NCBI GenBank assembly: GCA_030919125.1 | Contig: CP121470.1 | Coordinates: 124,001-188,000, forward strand | Direction of reading: 5' to 3' | From: Methanoregula sp. SKADARSKE-2 | Lineage (GTDB): Archaea > Halobacteriota > Methanomicrobia > Methanomicrobiales > Methanospirillaceae | DNA length: 64,000 nt | In this document: positions 56,090-64,000 of the stretch, in pieces | How the letters are laid out: each line of letters opens with the position of its first letter | Position numbering within the stretch: position 1 is the first letter of the stretch | Notes under the pieces: model-generated | Told to the model about the DNA's origin: nothing | Database searches by the model: none | What the model saw: the letters and a program-made list of their open reading frames with translations, nothing else | Program-made: the position numbers and the translations under genes

Positions 56090-56415
56090 TGGGCCGGGAT
56101 CGGGAGAGCGCAAAACCAGTATCCCATGTTGGGACAGGATACCCCCCACCCCAATACTTTTTCATGCCGGAAGTACCATCAAAGACCAGAATGTACCCGC
56201 ACGACTTTGTCTCCCCTCTTCATTTTTTGAGGAGAGGGGGCACCCCTCCCCCCGCAGTCCGGAAAAACTCGTAGGGAGCCTGCCGGAGATTCCCGACCAT
56301 ACGAACCACCGTCCTGCAGCCCGCAATCCGGCCTTCCTCCTTCCTGCAAACCTGCGTATCCTTCGGAAAAACCCGGACAGAACCTTAATCACGGAACCCG
56401 GTGAAGAGGGAACCA
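56090..56415. other. intergenic region with GC hairpin
   Basis: No gene. Near 56213-56239, CCCCTCTTCA and TGAGGAGAGGGG can form a hairpin with a T-rich loop, followed by further G/C runs; it may end the ComDE transcript or be a regulatory site for the next gene. Frames here are not protein-like. Confidence 0.5.
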
Positions 56416-57896
56416 ATGGCACCCGCAGCAGAATCCTTTGATGCCATCTTGATCGGGACCGGTTCCGGGCTTGAACTGGTCAATGGCATCCTGCAGATCA
56501 ACCCGGAAGCACGGGTTGCGGTTATCGATAAGGATGAGCCAGGGGGGATCTGCCTGAACCGGGGCTGTACCCCTTCAAAGATCCTGGTCACCTCTGCAGA
56601 TCTCATCAGGAATATTCAATGGGCCGGCACGTTCGGGATCACGGCAGAGATACACGGGATCGATTTCCCCCGGATTATGGGGCGGATGAGAGCCATGATC
56701 CGGGCAGACGCCGATCCCATCAAAAAGGGACTGGAATCGGTGCCGAACGTGCGGTATTTCCCGGCAGTTGCCGCATTTGTCGGGCCGGCAACCCTTGCGG
56801 TTGCGGGAACGACCATAACCGCCCCGAAGATCTTCCTCTGCACCGGATCCCGTCCGGTAATCCCGCCCATCGATGGCCTCGAAAAAACCGGGTACCTCAC
56901 AAGCGACACCCTCCTCAAACTGACCCGGCTCCCGCGGAGCCTCGCAATCATTGGGGGCGGGTACATAGCAGCCGAGTACGGCCACTTCTTCTCTGCCATG
57001 GGATCGGAGGTCACCATCATCGGCCGGAACCCGCAATTCCTGCACGAAGAGGAGCCGGAGATCTCGTTTCTGGCGGAGCGGGCGCTCGGAAGAGGGGCAC
57101 GGATCCTCTCCGGGTTCGAAGTAATCCGGGTTGAGAGGGGGGCATCCGGGGAAAAAACGATCCTTGCCAAAAACCGGGCTGCGGGTACTTCGGCTGAGAT
57201 CCAGGTTGAGGAGATCCTCATTGCTGCCGGGAGGGGGCCGGACCACGATCTCCTCCACCCGGCGATGAGCGGGATCGCGGTCGATGAGAACGGGTGGATC
57301 AGAACAAACGAGCGCATGGAGACATCGCAACCGGGTATCTGGGCATTCGGCGATGGCGATAGCAGATACCTCTTCAAGCATGTGGCCAATCATGAAGCAG
57401 AGGTGGCATTTTCCAACGCGGTGCTCAATAAGGACAAAACCGCCGATTACCACGCGGTGCCCCATGCAGTCTTCATGTATCCCGAGATCGCGGCAGTCGG
57501 CCTGGGAGAGGCTGAAGCCATCCGGAAGTTCGGCGAGAGAAATATCCTCTGATCGGGTTTGGAGGATACGAGCAGACCGCAAAAGGCAGCGCCCTTGAGG
57601 CAAAGGACTGTTTTTCCAGGATTATCATTCACGAAGCTACCGGGCGCCTCCTCGGCGCTCACATCATCGGCCCGGATGCATCGGTCCTGATTCAGGAGAT
57701 CGTCACCATCCTGTATACCAAAGATCCATCCCTCGGGCAGCTGATCTGTGCCATGCATATCCATCCGGCGCTCAGCGAGCTCCTCCCCGCGGCATGCAGG
57801 GAGGTTATGCATATTGATGAGTACCACGAGCTCCTAAAAGAGCGTGGATATCTGCCGCAGACCCCAAATACCAAGACCGGGGGGTCGATCCTGTAG
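56416..57896 (+). pseudogene. dihydrolipoamide-dehydrogenase-like flavoprotein, frameshifted
   Basis: A pyridine-nucleotide-disulfide oxidoreductase: FAD motif ILIGTGSGLELV, redox Cys pair CLNRGC at 46-51, NAD motif AIIGGGYIAAEYG near 180, and a second FAD motif IWAFGDGDSRYL near 311. At about 57548 a two-base insertion (CTCT) turns the expected NILIGFGGYEQTAKGS into a stop. The other frame continues as GFGGYEQTAKGSALEAKDCF and reaches the conserved His-Glu pair in HIHPALSELL, then stops at 57896. Without the C-terminal interface the protein would be inactive, unless the shift is a sequencing error. Confidence 0.83.
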
Positions 57897-58531
57897 CCAT
57901 CGGGTTGCTGCCCTGATGGCCTCTGCCGGCAGTTCGGATATCCCCGCACCACGTCATGAGCGGTTCCTCCGAATAAGAAACAGGGATCTTCGGGATTTTG
58001 CCCGGCTGATCGGTTCACCGGGCAAACCTCAGCCCGACAGACCCGGGAGATCCCCGGCCACACGGATATCCTGCCTGATGGCGACCGAAATTTCGGGATG
58101 GGGTGGGATGAGGCGGAAGATGGGGAGACAGGGGCCAGCCGGTTGGGAAAAAGATCAACCGGGGCCGGGGATCGTGCGAAGAGACGACTCCTCTCTGGAA
58201 GGACGGGGAGATGAAGACCGGAAACACCAGGGGGGATGGGACGGGGGGCCGGAGACGACTCCGAGGTAGGAGTAACGATCCAGAAGAACGGGCGTACATT
58301 GTCTCCCGAGGCATTATGCTCATCCCGCAAGGTCATCGCAAACGATGCGCAGGGCTCCTCCCATCACGGAAAAAAGGGTTTTTACCCATCCCATGCAGAA
58401 GCGCTCCTCTCTCTGCCGGCGGGGGAAGCCGGCACACAAACCGTTCTGCTACAGCAGCCATCTCGCAGGCAGCCCGGCCCGGTCGTGGCGCCACAAAAAT
58501 ATTAGATAGCACGTGCGCCTACGATACTTGT
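57897..58531. other. 635-base intergenic region
   Basis: The reading frames here are Arg/Pro/Gly-rich products of the GC content and carry no domain. I see no tRNA-like fold, no terminal repeat. AT-rich ATATTAGATAGC at about 58498-58509 may be the promoter of the small gene after it. Confidence 0.5.
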
Positions 58532-58813
58532 GTGGATGAACTCAGCACGTTCGAGGAATTCACCCGCCGGCATATCCAGCCAGACCCGGACCGGAGCGTC
58601 CAGTGCATGCTTCTCTGGACCGAGTGGGTCCGGTTTTACCTGAAGCGATCCCGGTCATTTCCCGAGAAAGTATTGGAAAAGGCCTTTTTTACCATGGTCT
58701 CCGACCGGTTTGAGACCGACTTTTTTACCATGGTCTCCGACCGGTTTGAGACCGAGATTGCCTGTTATGACCGCCGTGGGCCGGTGTACCTGGGCATACG
58801 GTTCAACAAATAG
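58532..58813 (+). CDS. small protein with internal tandem duplication
   Basis: A 93-residue protein from GTG 58532. I do not recognise it. It has FEEFTRRHIQPDP, then a helix VQCMLLWTEWVRFYLKRS, then two back-to-back copies of a 12-residue unit FFTMVSDRFETD/E (residues about 52-75), and CYDRRGPVYLGIRF at the end. Without one copy it would be about 81 residues. The start is uncertain. The short form resembles small DNA-binding or regulatory folds. Confidence 0.55.
   Translation: MDELSTFEEFTRRHIQPDPDRSVQCMLLWTEWVRFYLKRSRSFPEKVLEKAFFTMVSDRFETDFFTMVSDRFETEIACYDRRGPVYLGIRFNK
58685..58756. repeat. two perfect 36-bp tandem copies
   Basis: The 36 bases at 58685-58720 are repeated at 58721-58756 with only the last base changed (C versus G). 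The unit is in frame, adding 12 codons. Identity at silent positions means the duplication is recent. Confidence 0.9.
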
Positions 58814-59123
58814 GCTCTCTCTCGCGATTGCGCGGGGGACACGCACCAACCTCTCTTTAACAAAATCCAGAAGATAAGCTGATACAATTGGGACATTATT
58901 TTTCCACGGATAAACCCGGATGGATCGATCGCGGTTATGAGGATACTCTCATCACCGGAGTAAAACAGGTTCACCGTTCTACCGAAACGTGATCCGCAGA
59001 TACAATGTTTTTATCTGCCGAAGAAATTTCTGAATGGTTGTGAGATCCTCTGGGAGAAAACCCATAAAGGGTTGGATCTCCCCTCACCCACGCCTCAGAA
59101 AAACGAGATCAACAATCTCAAGT
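58814..59123. other. intergenic region up to the truncated insertion sequence
   Basis: 310 bases with no supported gene. The element's broken edge is at 59124; the sequence before it has no similarity that I can see to copy 1 of the element. Confidence 0.5.
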
Positions 59124-59933
59124 AGAATATCGGTAGCCCAATGTTCGGGTTCCTTATCAGAGTGAACGATCCTAAATAGCTTGATGAAACCGTATTGTCT
59201 CAGATGAACAACTCTTCCTTCGGGAGAAATCTCAATCTCAGAAACTGAACGGTTGTACGTATTATCAGGATCAACCAACCGGTTGGATTTGAGACGGGTA
59301 CACCAATGCCACTTCAGCGTGCGGATCAATTTCAGGTTGGAGATACTCGAATACCACGAATCAAAGATGACACATCCCGGCTGAAACTTTCTTTCTTTGG
59401 CTGCTCGTAGCATATCCCGGAAATGATCATTTTTGTTTTTCCCGTCTTTGTCTGGACAATAGATCCGGAAATCTACCGAAACCATCGCAGAACCATCAGT
59501 CCAAATGGTTGAGATTAGGTTGATTCCCTGAACTACCCGATGATGCTTCCCACTCCAGTACCGGGTCACCAGTTCAATCTGATGGGAATACGGTTTGTCG
59601 AGGGTACTATCATCGATTACCAATACTCCTTCGTTAGCCCGGAGCAACCGTTGCGCTTCCTCATACAGCGCCCCCGTGTGGTGAGGCTGGCTGCCTCTCT
59701 AACAAACGCTTGACGGAAGCGTGAGCTATTGATACTGGTTCAGCGGGAAAACACCGGGATGCCTCTGTACACGAGCAAACCTGATACGTCGATATCAGAA
59801 AGTTTACAAAATTGCCGCTCGTGCATTTCGGAGGATTCACTCTCGTTCGATCTCCATCCCGGGTTTGTCTAACCCTTGGATGGGCGCTACTAACGCTTAG
59901 ATCTTTCGGTCAAAACCAAGGACGTAAGTCCTA
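59124..59933 (-). mobile_element. insertion sequence, copy 2, truncated and inverted
   Basis: This is a second copy of the 29.2-kb element on the other strand. Its left inverted end TAGGACTTACGT lies at 59922-59933 (one change from copy 1). Matching runs through the transposase (MHERQF start at 59826, DDE region from 59647) with a few differences, and stops abruptly at 59124 where copy 1 continues with CGATGCATCGG. About 330 bases including the right end are missing. It shares the two early frameshifts of copy 1. It is immobile on its own. Confidence 0.88.
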
Positions 59934-60255
59934 GAAATTATCAACCATTCTCAACGGAAAAATGCGAACTCTCCAGCTCAAACGGATGATTTACCGATGA
60001 AAAGTTTGAAATCCCTCATTATTTAGTACACAAGCGCGATCTCTTCCGGGGGCAGAGACCATTCCTGAAGAGACCGGACAGCCCCCTCCCTCAGAGCATC
60101 ATCTCTTCCCCCACCTCCCCCCCATGTTCCCGGGAAGAGGGTGAGCGGACCGGAATTTTTCCTGAGGACTTGGGCAGAAAATCCAGATGCAATCCAGATC
60201 GCGCCTTGTATCTCTCGTGCGGAAGTCCCGTCCCTCCGGGGCGCCCCGGAAAAAC
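59934..60255. other. 322-base intergenic region
   Basis: No gene supported. AT-rich start (59934-60020), GC-rich end. It separates the truncated element from a minus-strand membrane protein that ends at 60256. Confidence 0.5.
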
Positions 60256-61353
60256 CTACAGTTTTTCGTGAATATAGCCCTTGATCGCATTCCGGGTCGA
60301 ACTGTCCATCATAACGGAAAAGTCAAGAGCTATCACATAGACCGGAAAAAAGCCAAAAAAAGTATTCCGCTGTATCTGGTAAATTTTTGATTCGAGAAAG
60401 ATAGTCGTGATAGCGACCGGGTTCTGTGGTACGACCGGTTCGGCGGCATCCGGCTGATGGCGGTGGAGGAGCTGCTCGAGAACTCCTTCTTTATAATCAA
60501 AAAGGCGATCGGCAAGTTCCCTGCTGGAGATCCCGTGGATAGAACGCACGATAAAATACTGGCTCACCGCAAGAACGGCAAGGAGGGCGACAAGCGAACC
60601 GAGCTCAGACAGTCCCGACCGGGTGAGAAACGTGTTCACGGTGATCCCCGGGAAAAGGATGATCGCGGTCATAAAAAGCAGGACCGAGAGGAGAAAGCTA
60701 AGGATGAAGAGAAGGGTGATGGCCCACGACGGGATCTTCTCGCGCAAGAGACTTCTTCTCACCTGCTCGACATTTTTTACAAATTTTGTCGAAAACGGCT
60801 CGATCTTCCAGACCAGAAGATAGAAGACGATGATCACCAGGGATTGTCCTATGACAAAGAGGATGGTGTCAAAAGAAATTGCCATGGTGAAATACGAGAG
60901 GATGGCATAGATGATGTCGAGGGCAAATATCAGGCAGATGCCTCCTGCCTGGGCCCGGCTGTTGAGGAAGAGGGCATTTACAAAAAGCCGGGTGAACCGC
61001 CAGGTTCCCGATACAATCCCGAGCTCCCGCAACCAGACGAGGAACCGGGGAAAGTCCGGTGCCATCGTTCCCAGACCTGACGGGCTTGTCGGGACGAGCA
61101 GGGAGATAAAATAGAACATATTGAGGTAGATACTCGCGGCGATAAAAAGTGCAATATAATCGTGGCGGAAGAGGACGAATAGTGCGTTGACAAGAAGAGA
61201 GGCGGCAAGGATTGTTGTGTGAAGCTTCCGGTGGTCCGGAAAACTCCGGATACGTTCCCGCTCCTTTCTGACTGCAGCGATCTCGTCATGGATGAGCCAG
61301 ACAAGGAGCGGGTTCTCGCGAACGGCGGTTCGACCGGTGTCTTCGGGTATCAT
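60256..61353 (-). CDS. multi-pass membrane protein of unknown function
   Basis: A 365-residue protein with about six to eight hydrophobic segments: TTILAASLLVNALFVLF, YIALFIAASIYLNMFYFISLL, GGICLIFALDIIYAILSYF, TILFVIGQSLVIIVFYLLVW, ITLLFILSFLLSVLLFMTAI and LVALLAVLAVSQYFIV. An N-terminal cytoplasmic region is charged (DEIAAVRKERERIRSF) and the C-terminus ends in a soluble domain (YVIALDFSVMMDSSTRNAIK). ATG 61353 has GAGGA upstream; a TTG at 61374 is less likely. I do not recognise the family. Confidence 0.7.
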   Translation of the reverse strand: MIPEDTGRTAVRENPLLVWLIHDEIAAVRKERERIRSFPDHRKLHTTILAASLLVNALFVLFRHDYIALFIAASIYLNMFYFISLLVPTSPSGLGTMAPDFPRFLVWLRELGIVSGTWRFTRLFVNALFLNSRAQAGGICLIFALDIIYAILSYFTMAISFDTILFVIGQSLVIIVFYLLVWKIEPFSTKFVKNVEQVRRSLLREKIPSWAITLLFILSFLLSVLLFMTAIILFPGITVNTFLTRSGLSELGSLVALLAVLAVSQYFIVRSIHGISSRELADRLFDYKEGVLEQLLHRHQPDAAEPVVPQNPVAITTIFLESKIYQIQRNTFFGFFPVYVIALDFSVMMDSSTRNAIKGYIHEKL

Positions 61354-61588
61354 GGCTTCCTCTATTCTGTGCAATGACTGGGAGGGATCGGAAGAAAATT
61401 CAGGCTATCCCGGAAAATAGTCCGGGATCCTGTTCATGGGACCTGTGCGATCCGTGAATAATCTGAGGGTTCAAAAAATATAAACTGTCGGATAAATTCC
61501 CCGGCTTCCCGGGGAACGAAAGTCGATTTTCATGGACTGCATACCGGAAAAAATATGCCGGATACCTTACGAATACACAAAGAATTCA

Positions 61589-61662
61589 AGCCTATGCCGA
61601 GATTTGAACTCGGGACTTCCTCCTTACCAAGGAGGCACACTGCCGGGCTGTGTCACATAGGC
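61589..61662 (-). tRNA. tRNA-Thr (GGT anticodon)
   Basis: Reading the minus strand, GCCTATG pairs with CATAGGC as the acceptor stem. A D-arm closes ACAC with GTGT. The anticodon stem CCTCC/GGAGG encloses TTGGTAA, giving anticodon GGT (Thr, ACC codon). The T-arm pairs CCGAG with CTCGG around TTCAAAT. The discriminator base is T. The terminal CCA is not encoded, and there is no intron. Confidence 0.95.
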
Positions 61663-61943
61663 GCGGATATTGGATCGGATCGGCAATCTTCGGTTTCGCA
61701 GGAGAAGCCTGCAAGAGATCGGACTTCCGCCTCGGGTTGCCTACTAATGTTGTGAGTCTTCCCTATAAAATATTGCGGAAGACTGCGGGGAAGGGTGGGA
61801 AATTTCGGTAGGATCGGCGTCATCTTTTGAAACGCAATACTAGGCTTCGGGAAAAGAGCGCACGAGAGGTCCTTCACGATAGCAGGTTCTACAAGATCGG
61901 TGACCGGAGCCATGGAGGCGGTGTGGCCCCCCAAAAAAAAGAT

Positions 61944-62993
61944 TTATTGTTTCAGCCGGACATCCAGCTGGTTGAAGGGGATCTCTATTCCCTCAGCGGC
62001 AAAACGGGTCACGATTGCAGAGTTGATCGTGTCCCTGACCTCATCGGGCAGGTTGTATTTTTTTGCCCAGACATAGATGACAAATTTCAGGGCTGAATCC
62101 CCGAGTTCGAGGAAAAGGACCTTGGGTGCCGGGTCATCAAGCATGTACTCGGTACTCTTTATTGCTTCATCGAGAATCTCCCCGAGCACTCTTCTGACCT
62201 TTTCAAGATCGCTCCCGTACGCCACCGGGACCGGGATCGCGATCCGGAGCTTGACATCGGGCTCTGCAGAATTGACGATGATGTTTGTCGTGATCTTGTT
62301 GTTCGGGATGGTCACGATCTGGTTATCGAGCGTGCGGATCCTCGTGCTCCGGGGGCCGATACTTACGACATCACCAGTATAGGCATCAACCTTGATCCGG
62401 TCGCCGACAGTAAATGGTTTGTCGATGGTGATGATCGCCCCCCCAAAGAAGTTGGAGATGATATCCTGCGCAGCGAGTGCAACCGCGAGCCCCGCGATCC
62501 CGGCACCGGCAAGGAAAGGGGTGATATCGAGATTGAATACCCCCTTGAGGATGAAGAGGAGTGCCACGAACCAGACGAGATACTTGGCGATGAGCTCGAG
62601 GAAATCCATGAGCCGGTCGTCCCAGTCGCTGTCGGATCGCTCCGCAAATTCATGGCCGTACACGAGAATGATGTCGTGGAGGAAGGAGGAGATGATCCAT
62701 GCAGCCATAACAACCCAGAAGGACTGGATGAGCTGTTCATCCAGGACGCCGGGATAATCCAGCGGGAGAATACCAAGAAAAGTCAGGGCGGAATAGATGG
62801 CGATGGCGATAATTGTCACCTGGAGGGGTGTTCCTATGGCCGCAATGATGATATCATCCCACGCCGTCTCCGTCTCCTTGGCTTTGACTTTCAGCCACCT
62901 GATGGCGACCCGTGCAACTCCGGCCAGAACAAAACCTGCCAGGACCGCAAATGCCGCGTAGATATACTTCACCTGGATGATCCCGATATCCAT
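61944..62993 (-). CDS. mscS: MscS-family mechanosensitive channel
   Basis: A 349-residue channel protein. Hydrophobic helices occupy about residues 1-160 (VLAGFVLAGVARVAIRW; TIIAIAIYSALTFLG; LVWFVALLFILKG). The pore helix is seen in FLAGAGIAGLAVALAAQDIISNFFGG, listed by its ends near 158 and 184, and the beta domain begins GDRIKVDAYTGDVVSIGPRSTRIRT (positions about 200-224). The C-terminal domain ends near 349. It releases turgor on osmotic downshift. It is alone between tRNA-Thr and hypD. Confidence 0.93.
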   Translation of the reverse strand: MDIGIIQVKYIYAAFAVLAGFVLAGVARVAIRWLKVKAKETETAWDDIIIAAIGTPLQVTIIAIAIYSALTFLGILPLDYPGVLDEQLIQSFWVVMAAWIISSFLHDIILVYGHEFAERSDSDWDDRLMDFLELIAKYLVWFVALLFILKGVFNLDITPFLAGAGIAGLAVALAAQDIISNFFGGAIITIDKPFTVGDRIKVDAYTGDVVSIGPRSTRIRTLDNQIVTIPNNKITTNIIVNSAEPDVKLRIAIPVPVAYGSDLEKVRRVLGEILDEAIKSTEYMLDDPAPKVLFLELGDSALKFVIYVWAKKYNLPDEVRDTINSAIVTRFAAEGIEIPFNQLDVRLKQ

Positions 62994-63039
62994 ATACTAC
63001 AGACTTATGTCCCCATGCCGTAAATAATTATGAGATTAC

Positions 63040-64000
63040 ATGGCGACGGGAAAGGAAATTGCGGAAAAGCTTCACGATCTTGTCGATCGCGATATGACCT
63101 TCATGCACATCTGCGGCACACACGAAGCCGCGATCGCCCGGACCGGGCTCCGGAGCCTTCTTCCGGAGCGCCTGAAAATCGTGATGGGGCCGGGGTGCCC
63201 GGTCTGTATCACGCCGCAGGGGGAGATCGATGCAGCCATCGAACTCGTGGAGAAGGACTGTATCATCGCAACCTATGGCGACCTGCTCCGGGTCCCCGGA
63301 ACGAGGGGCTCACTCGAATCATGCGGCGGCGATATCCGGGTCGTTCAGGGCGTGCACAAGGCCGTCGAGATCGCGCAGAAAACCGATAAGGAAGTTGTCT
63401 TCATCTCGGTCGGCTTTGAGACAACCGCCCCTACTGTTGCAGCCTCTCTTCTCACCAACCCGCCGAAGAATTTCTCTATCCTGTCATGCCACCGCATCGT
63501 CCCGCCTGCGATGAGCTGGCTCCTCGAACAAGGTGAAGCAAAACTTAACGGTTTCATGCTGCCCGGCCATGTCTGCACGGTCATGGGGTACGATGAGTAC
63601 AAGGATTTCCCGGTTCCCCAGGTCGTTGCCGGGTTTGAGGCCGAGGATATCCTGCTTGGCCTTCTTATGCTGGTCAGACAGGTACGCGAAGGTACCCACC
63701 GGGTCGATAACGCTTATCCCCGGGCCGTCAGCCGGGAAGGGAATGTTAAGGCAAAAAAAATCCTGTACGAGGTCTTCGAGCTCTCGGATGTCGAGTGGCG
63801 CGGGTTCCCGGTCATCCCGGGCTCCGGGCTCAGGCTCAGAGAAGCGTTCGCGCAGTACGATGCCCAGAAGAAGTTCGGGATCGTGTACAAACATGTCAGC
63901 AAGCATACCGCGTGTATCTGCGACCGGGTCCTCCGGGGACTCGCGACCCCTTCCGACTGCAAACTTTTCGGGAAAGTCTGCAGCCCGCGGACACCGGTCG
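63040..64000 (+). CDS. hypD: hydrogenase maturation protein HypD (partial)
   Basis: The N-terminal about 320 residues of HypD, which with HypC assembles the Fe(CN)2CO unit of NiFe hydrogenases. Visible signatures are FMHICGTHEAAIARTGLRSLLP near 22-43 (ends quoted by position), MGPGCPVCITPQGEID near 56-71, SVGFETTAPT near 129, LPGHVCTVMGYDEY near 175 and the Cys-rich CICDRVLRG region near the edge. The frame runs off the right edge. It starts at ATG 63040, with AT-rich TAAATAATTATG just upstream that could hold a TATA box. Confidence 0.95.
   Translation, partial: MATGKEIAEKLHDLVDRDMTFMHICGTHEAAIARTGLRSLLPERLKIVMGPGCPVCITPQGEIDAAIELVEKDCIIATYGDLLRVPGTRGSLESCGGDIRVVQGVHKAVEIAQKTDKEVVFISVGFETTAPTVAASLLTNPPKNFSILSCHRIVPPAMSWLLEQGEAKLNGFMLPGHVCTVMGYDEYKDFPVPQVVAGFEAEDILLGLLMLVRQVREGTHRVDNAYPRAVSREGNVKAKKILYEVFELSDVEWRGFPVIPGSGLRLREAFAQYDAQKKFGIVYKHVSKHTACICDRVLRGLATPSDCKLFGKVCSPRTPV

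Noticed and set aside
58211..58531. N-terminal extension of the small repeat-containing gene
   Set aside because: Upstream of 58532 the frame is Arg/Gly-rich without protein character, so the shorter GTG start is used.
61555..61755. 66-codon frame over the tRNA
   Set aside because: It is the antisense of tRNA-Thr, a common false gene.
1..64000. CRISPR arrays, rRNA genes and replication origins
   Set aside because: No regularly spaced repeats, no rRNA core sequences and no clusters of origin-type repeats were seen.

Overview
The window is a GC-rich methanogen chromosome segment, most likely from the Methanomicrobiales (Methanoregulaceae-like). Evidence: archaeal information genes (small primase subunit, GINS, L44e, S27e, aIF2-alpha, Nop10), the archaeosine pair TgtA/ArcS, an archaeal RNase P RNA, geranylgeranyl reductase for archaeal lipids, and coenzyme M biosynthesis by the cysteate synthase plus ComDE route used by Methanomicrobiales and Methanosarcinales. 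The genus is an inference from gene content, not from a search.

Layout. 0-4.5 kb: minus-strand archaeosine operon (tgtA, arcS) with a SudB-like flavoprotein, then an AMMECR1 protein. 4.5-5.1 kb: RNase P RNA and a 32-residue membrane peptide. 5.5-14.9 kb: scattered metabolic genes (secreted DUF3821-like protein, aldehyde dehydrogenase, lone ABC ATPase, thioredoxin-like protein, malic enzyme), a broken IS630-like element and an ADP-ribosylglycohydrolase. 14.9-20.9 kb: a tight plus-strand run of elp3, priS, GINS, rpl44e, rps27e, aif2a, nop10 and a PAC2 protein. 21-29 kb: acylphosphatase, EndoQ, a ferredoxin/geranylgeranyl reductase pair, TrkA, RNase HII, site-2 protease and an NfeD/SPFH pair. 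29.2-31.3 kb: an insertion-sequence graveyard. 31.4-35.8 kb: cbiMNQO cobalt transport plus a CbiA/CfbB amidase. 35.9-37.3 kb: a dead ilvD. 37.9-43.3 kb: purH and grpE-dnaK-dnaJ. 43.4-49.3 kb: a broken Yip1-like gene, a tRNA G10 methyltransferase, a TPR protein, decayed permease/regulator remnants, and a fused AguB-AguA enzyme for putrescine. 49.8-56.1 kb: a divergent locus of an HTH regulator and solute-binding protein against an ABC-type ATPase, a P-loop GTPase and an Fe-S protein, running into cysteate synthase and ComDE. 56.4-60 kb: a frameshifted dihydrolipoamide-dehydrogenase-like gene, a small gene with a fresh 36-bp duplication, and a second, truncated, inverted copy of the 29-kb insertion sequence. 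60-64 kb: a membrane protein, tRNA-Thr, MscS and the start of hypD.

The most promising undescribed system is the 49.8-53.6 kb locus: an ATPase, a Cys-rich GTPase and an Fe-S protein joined by overlaps, with no membrane permease, next to coenzyme M biosynthesis, and separated by a symmetric candidate operator from a regulator/binding-protein pair. Other notable points are the fused agmatine-to-putrescine enzyme, a C-terminally extended CbiO, and an unusual density of broken genes (ilvD, lpd-like, Yip1-like, permease, three transposases).
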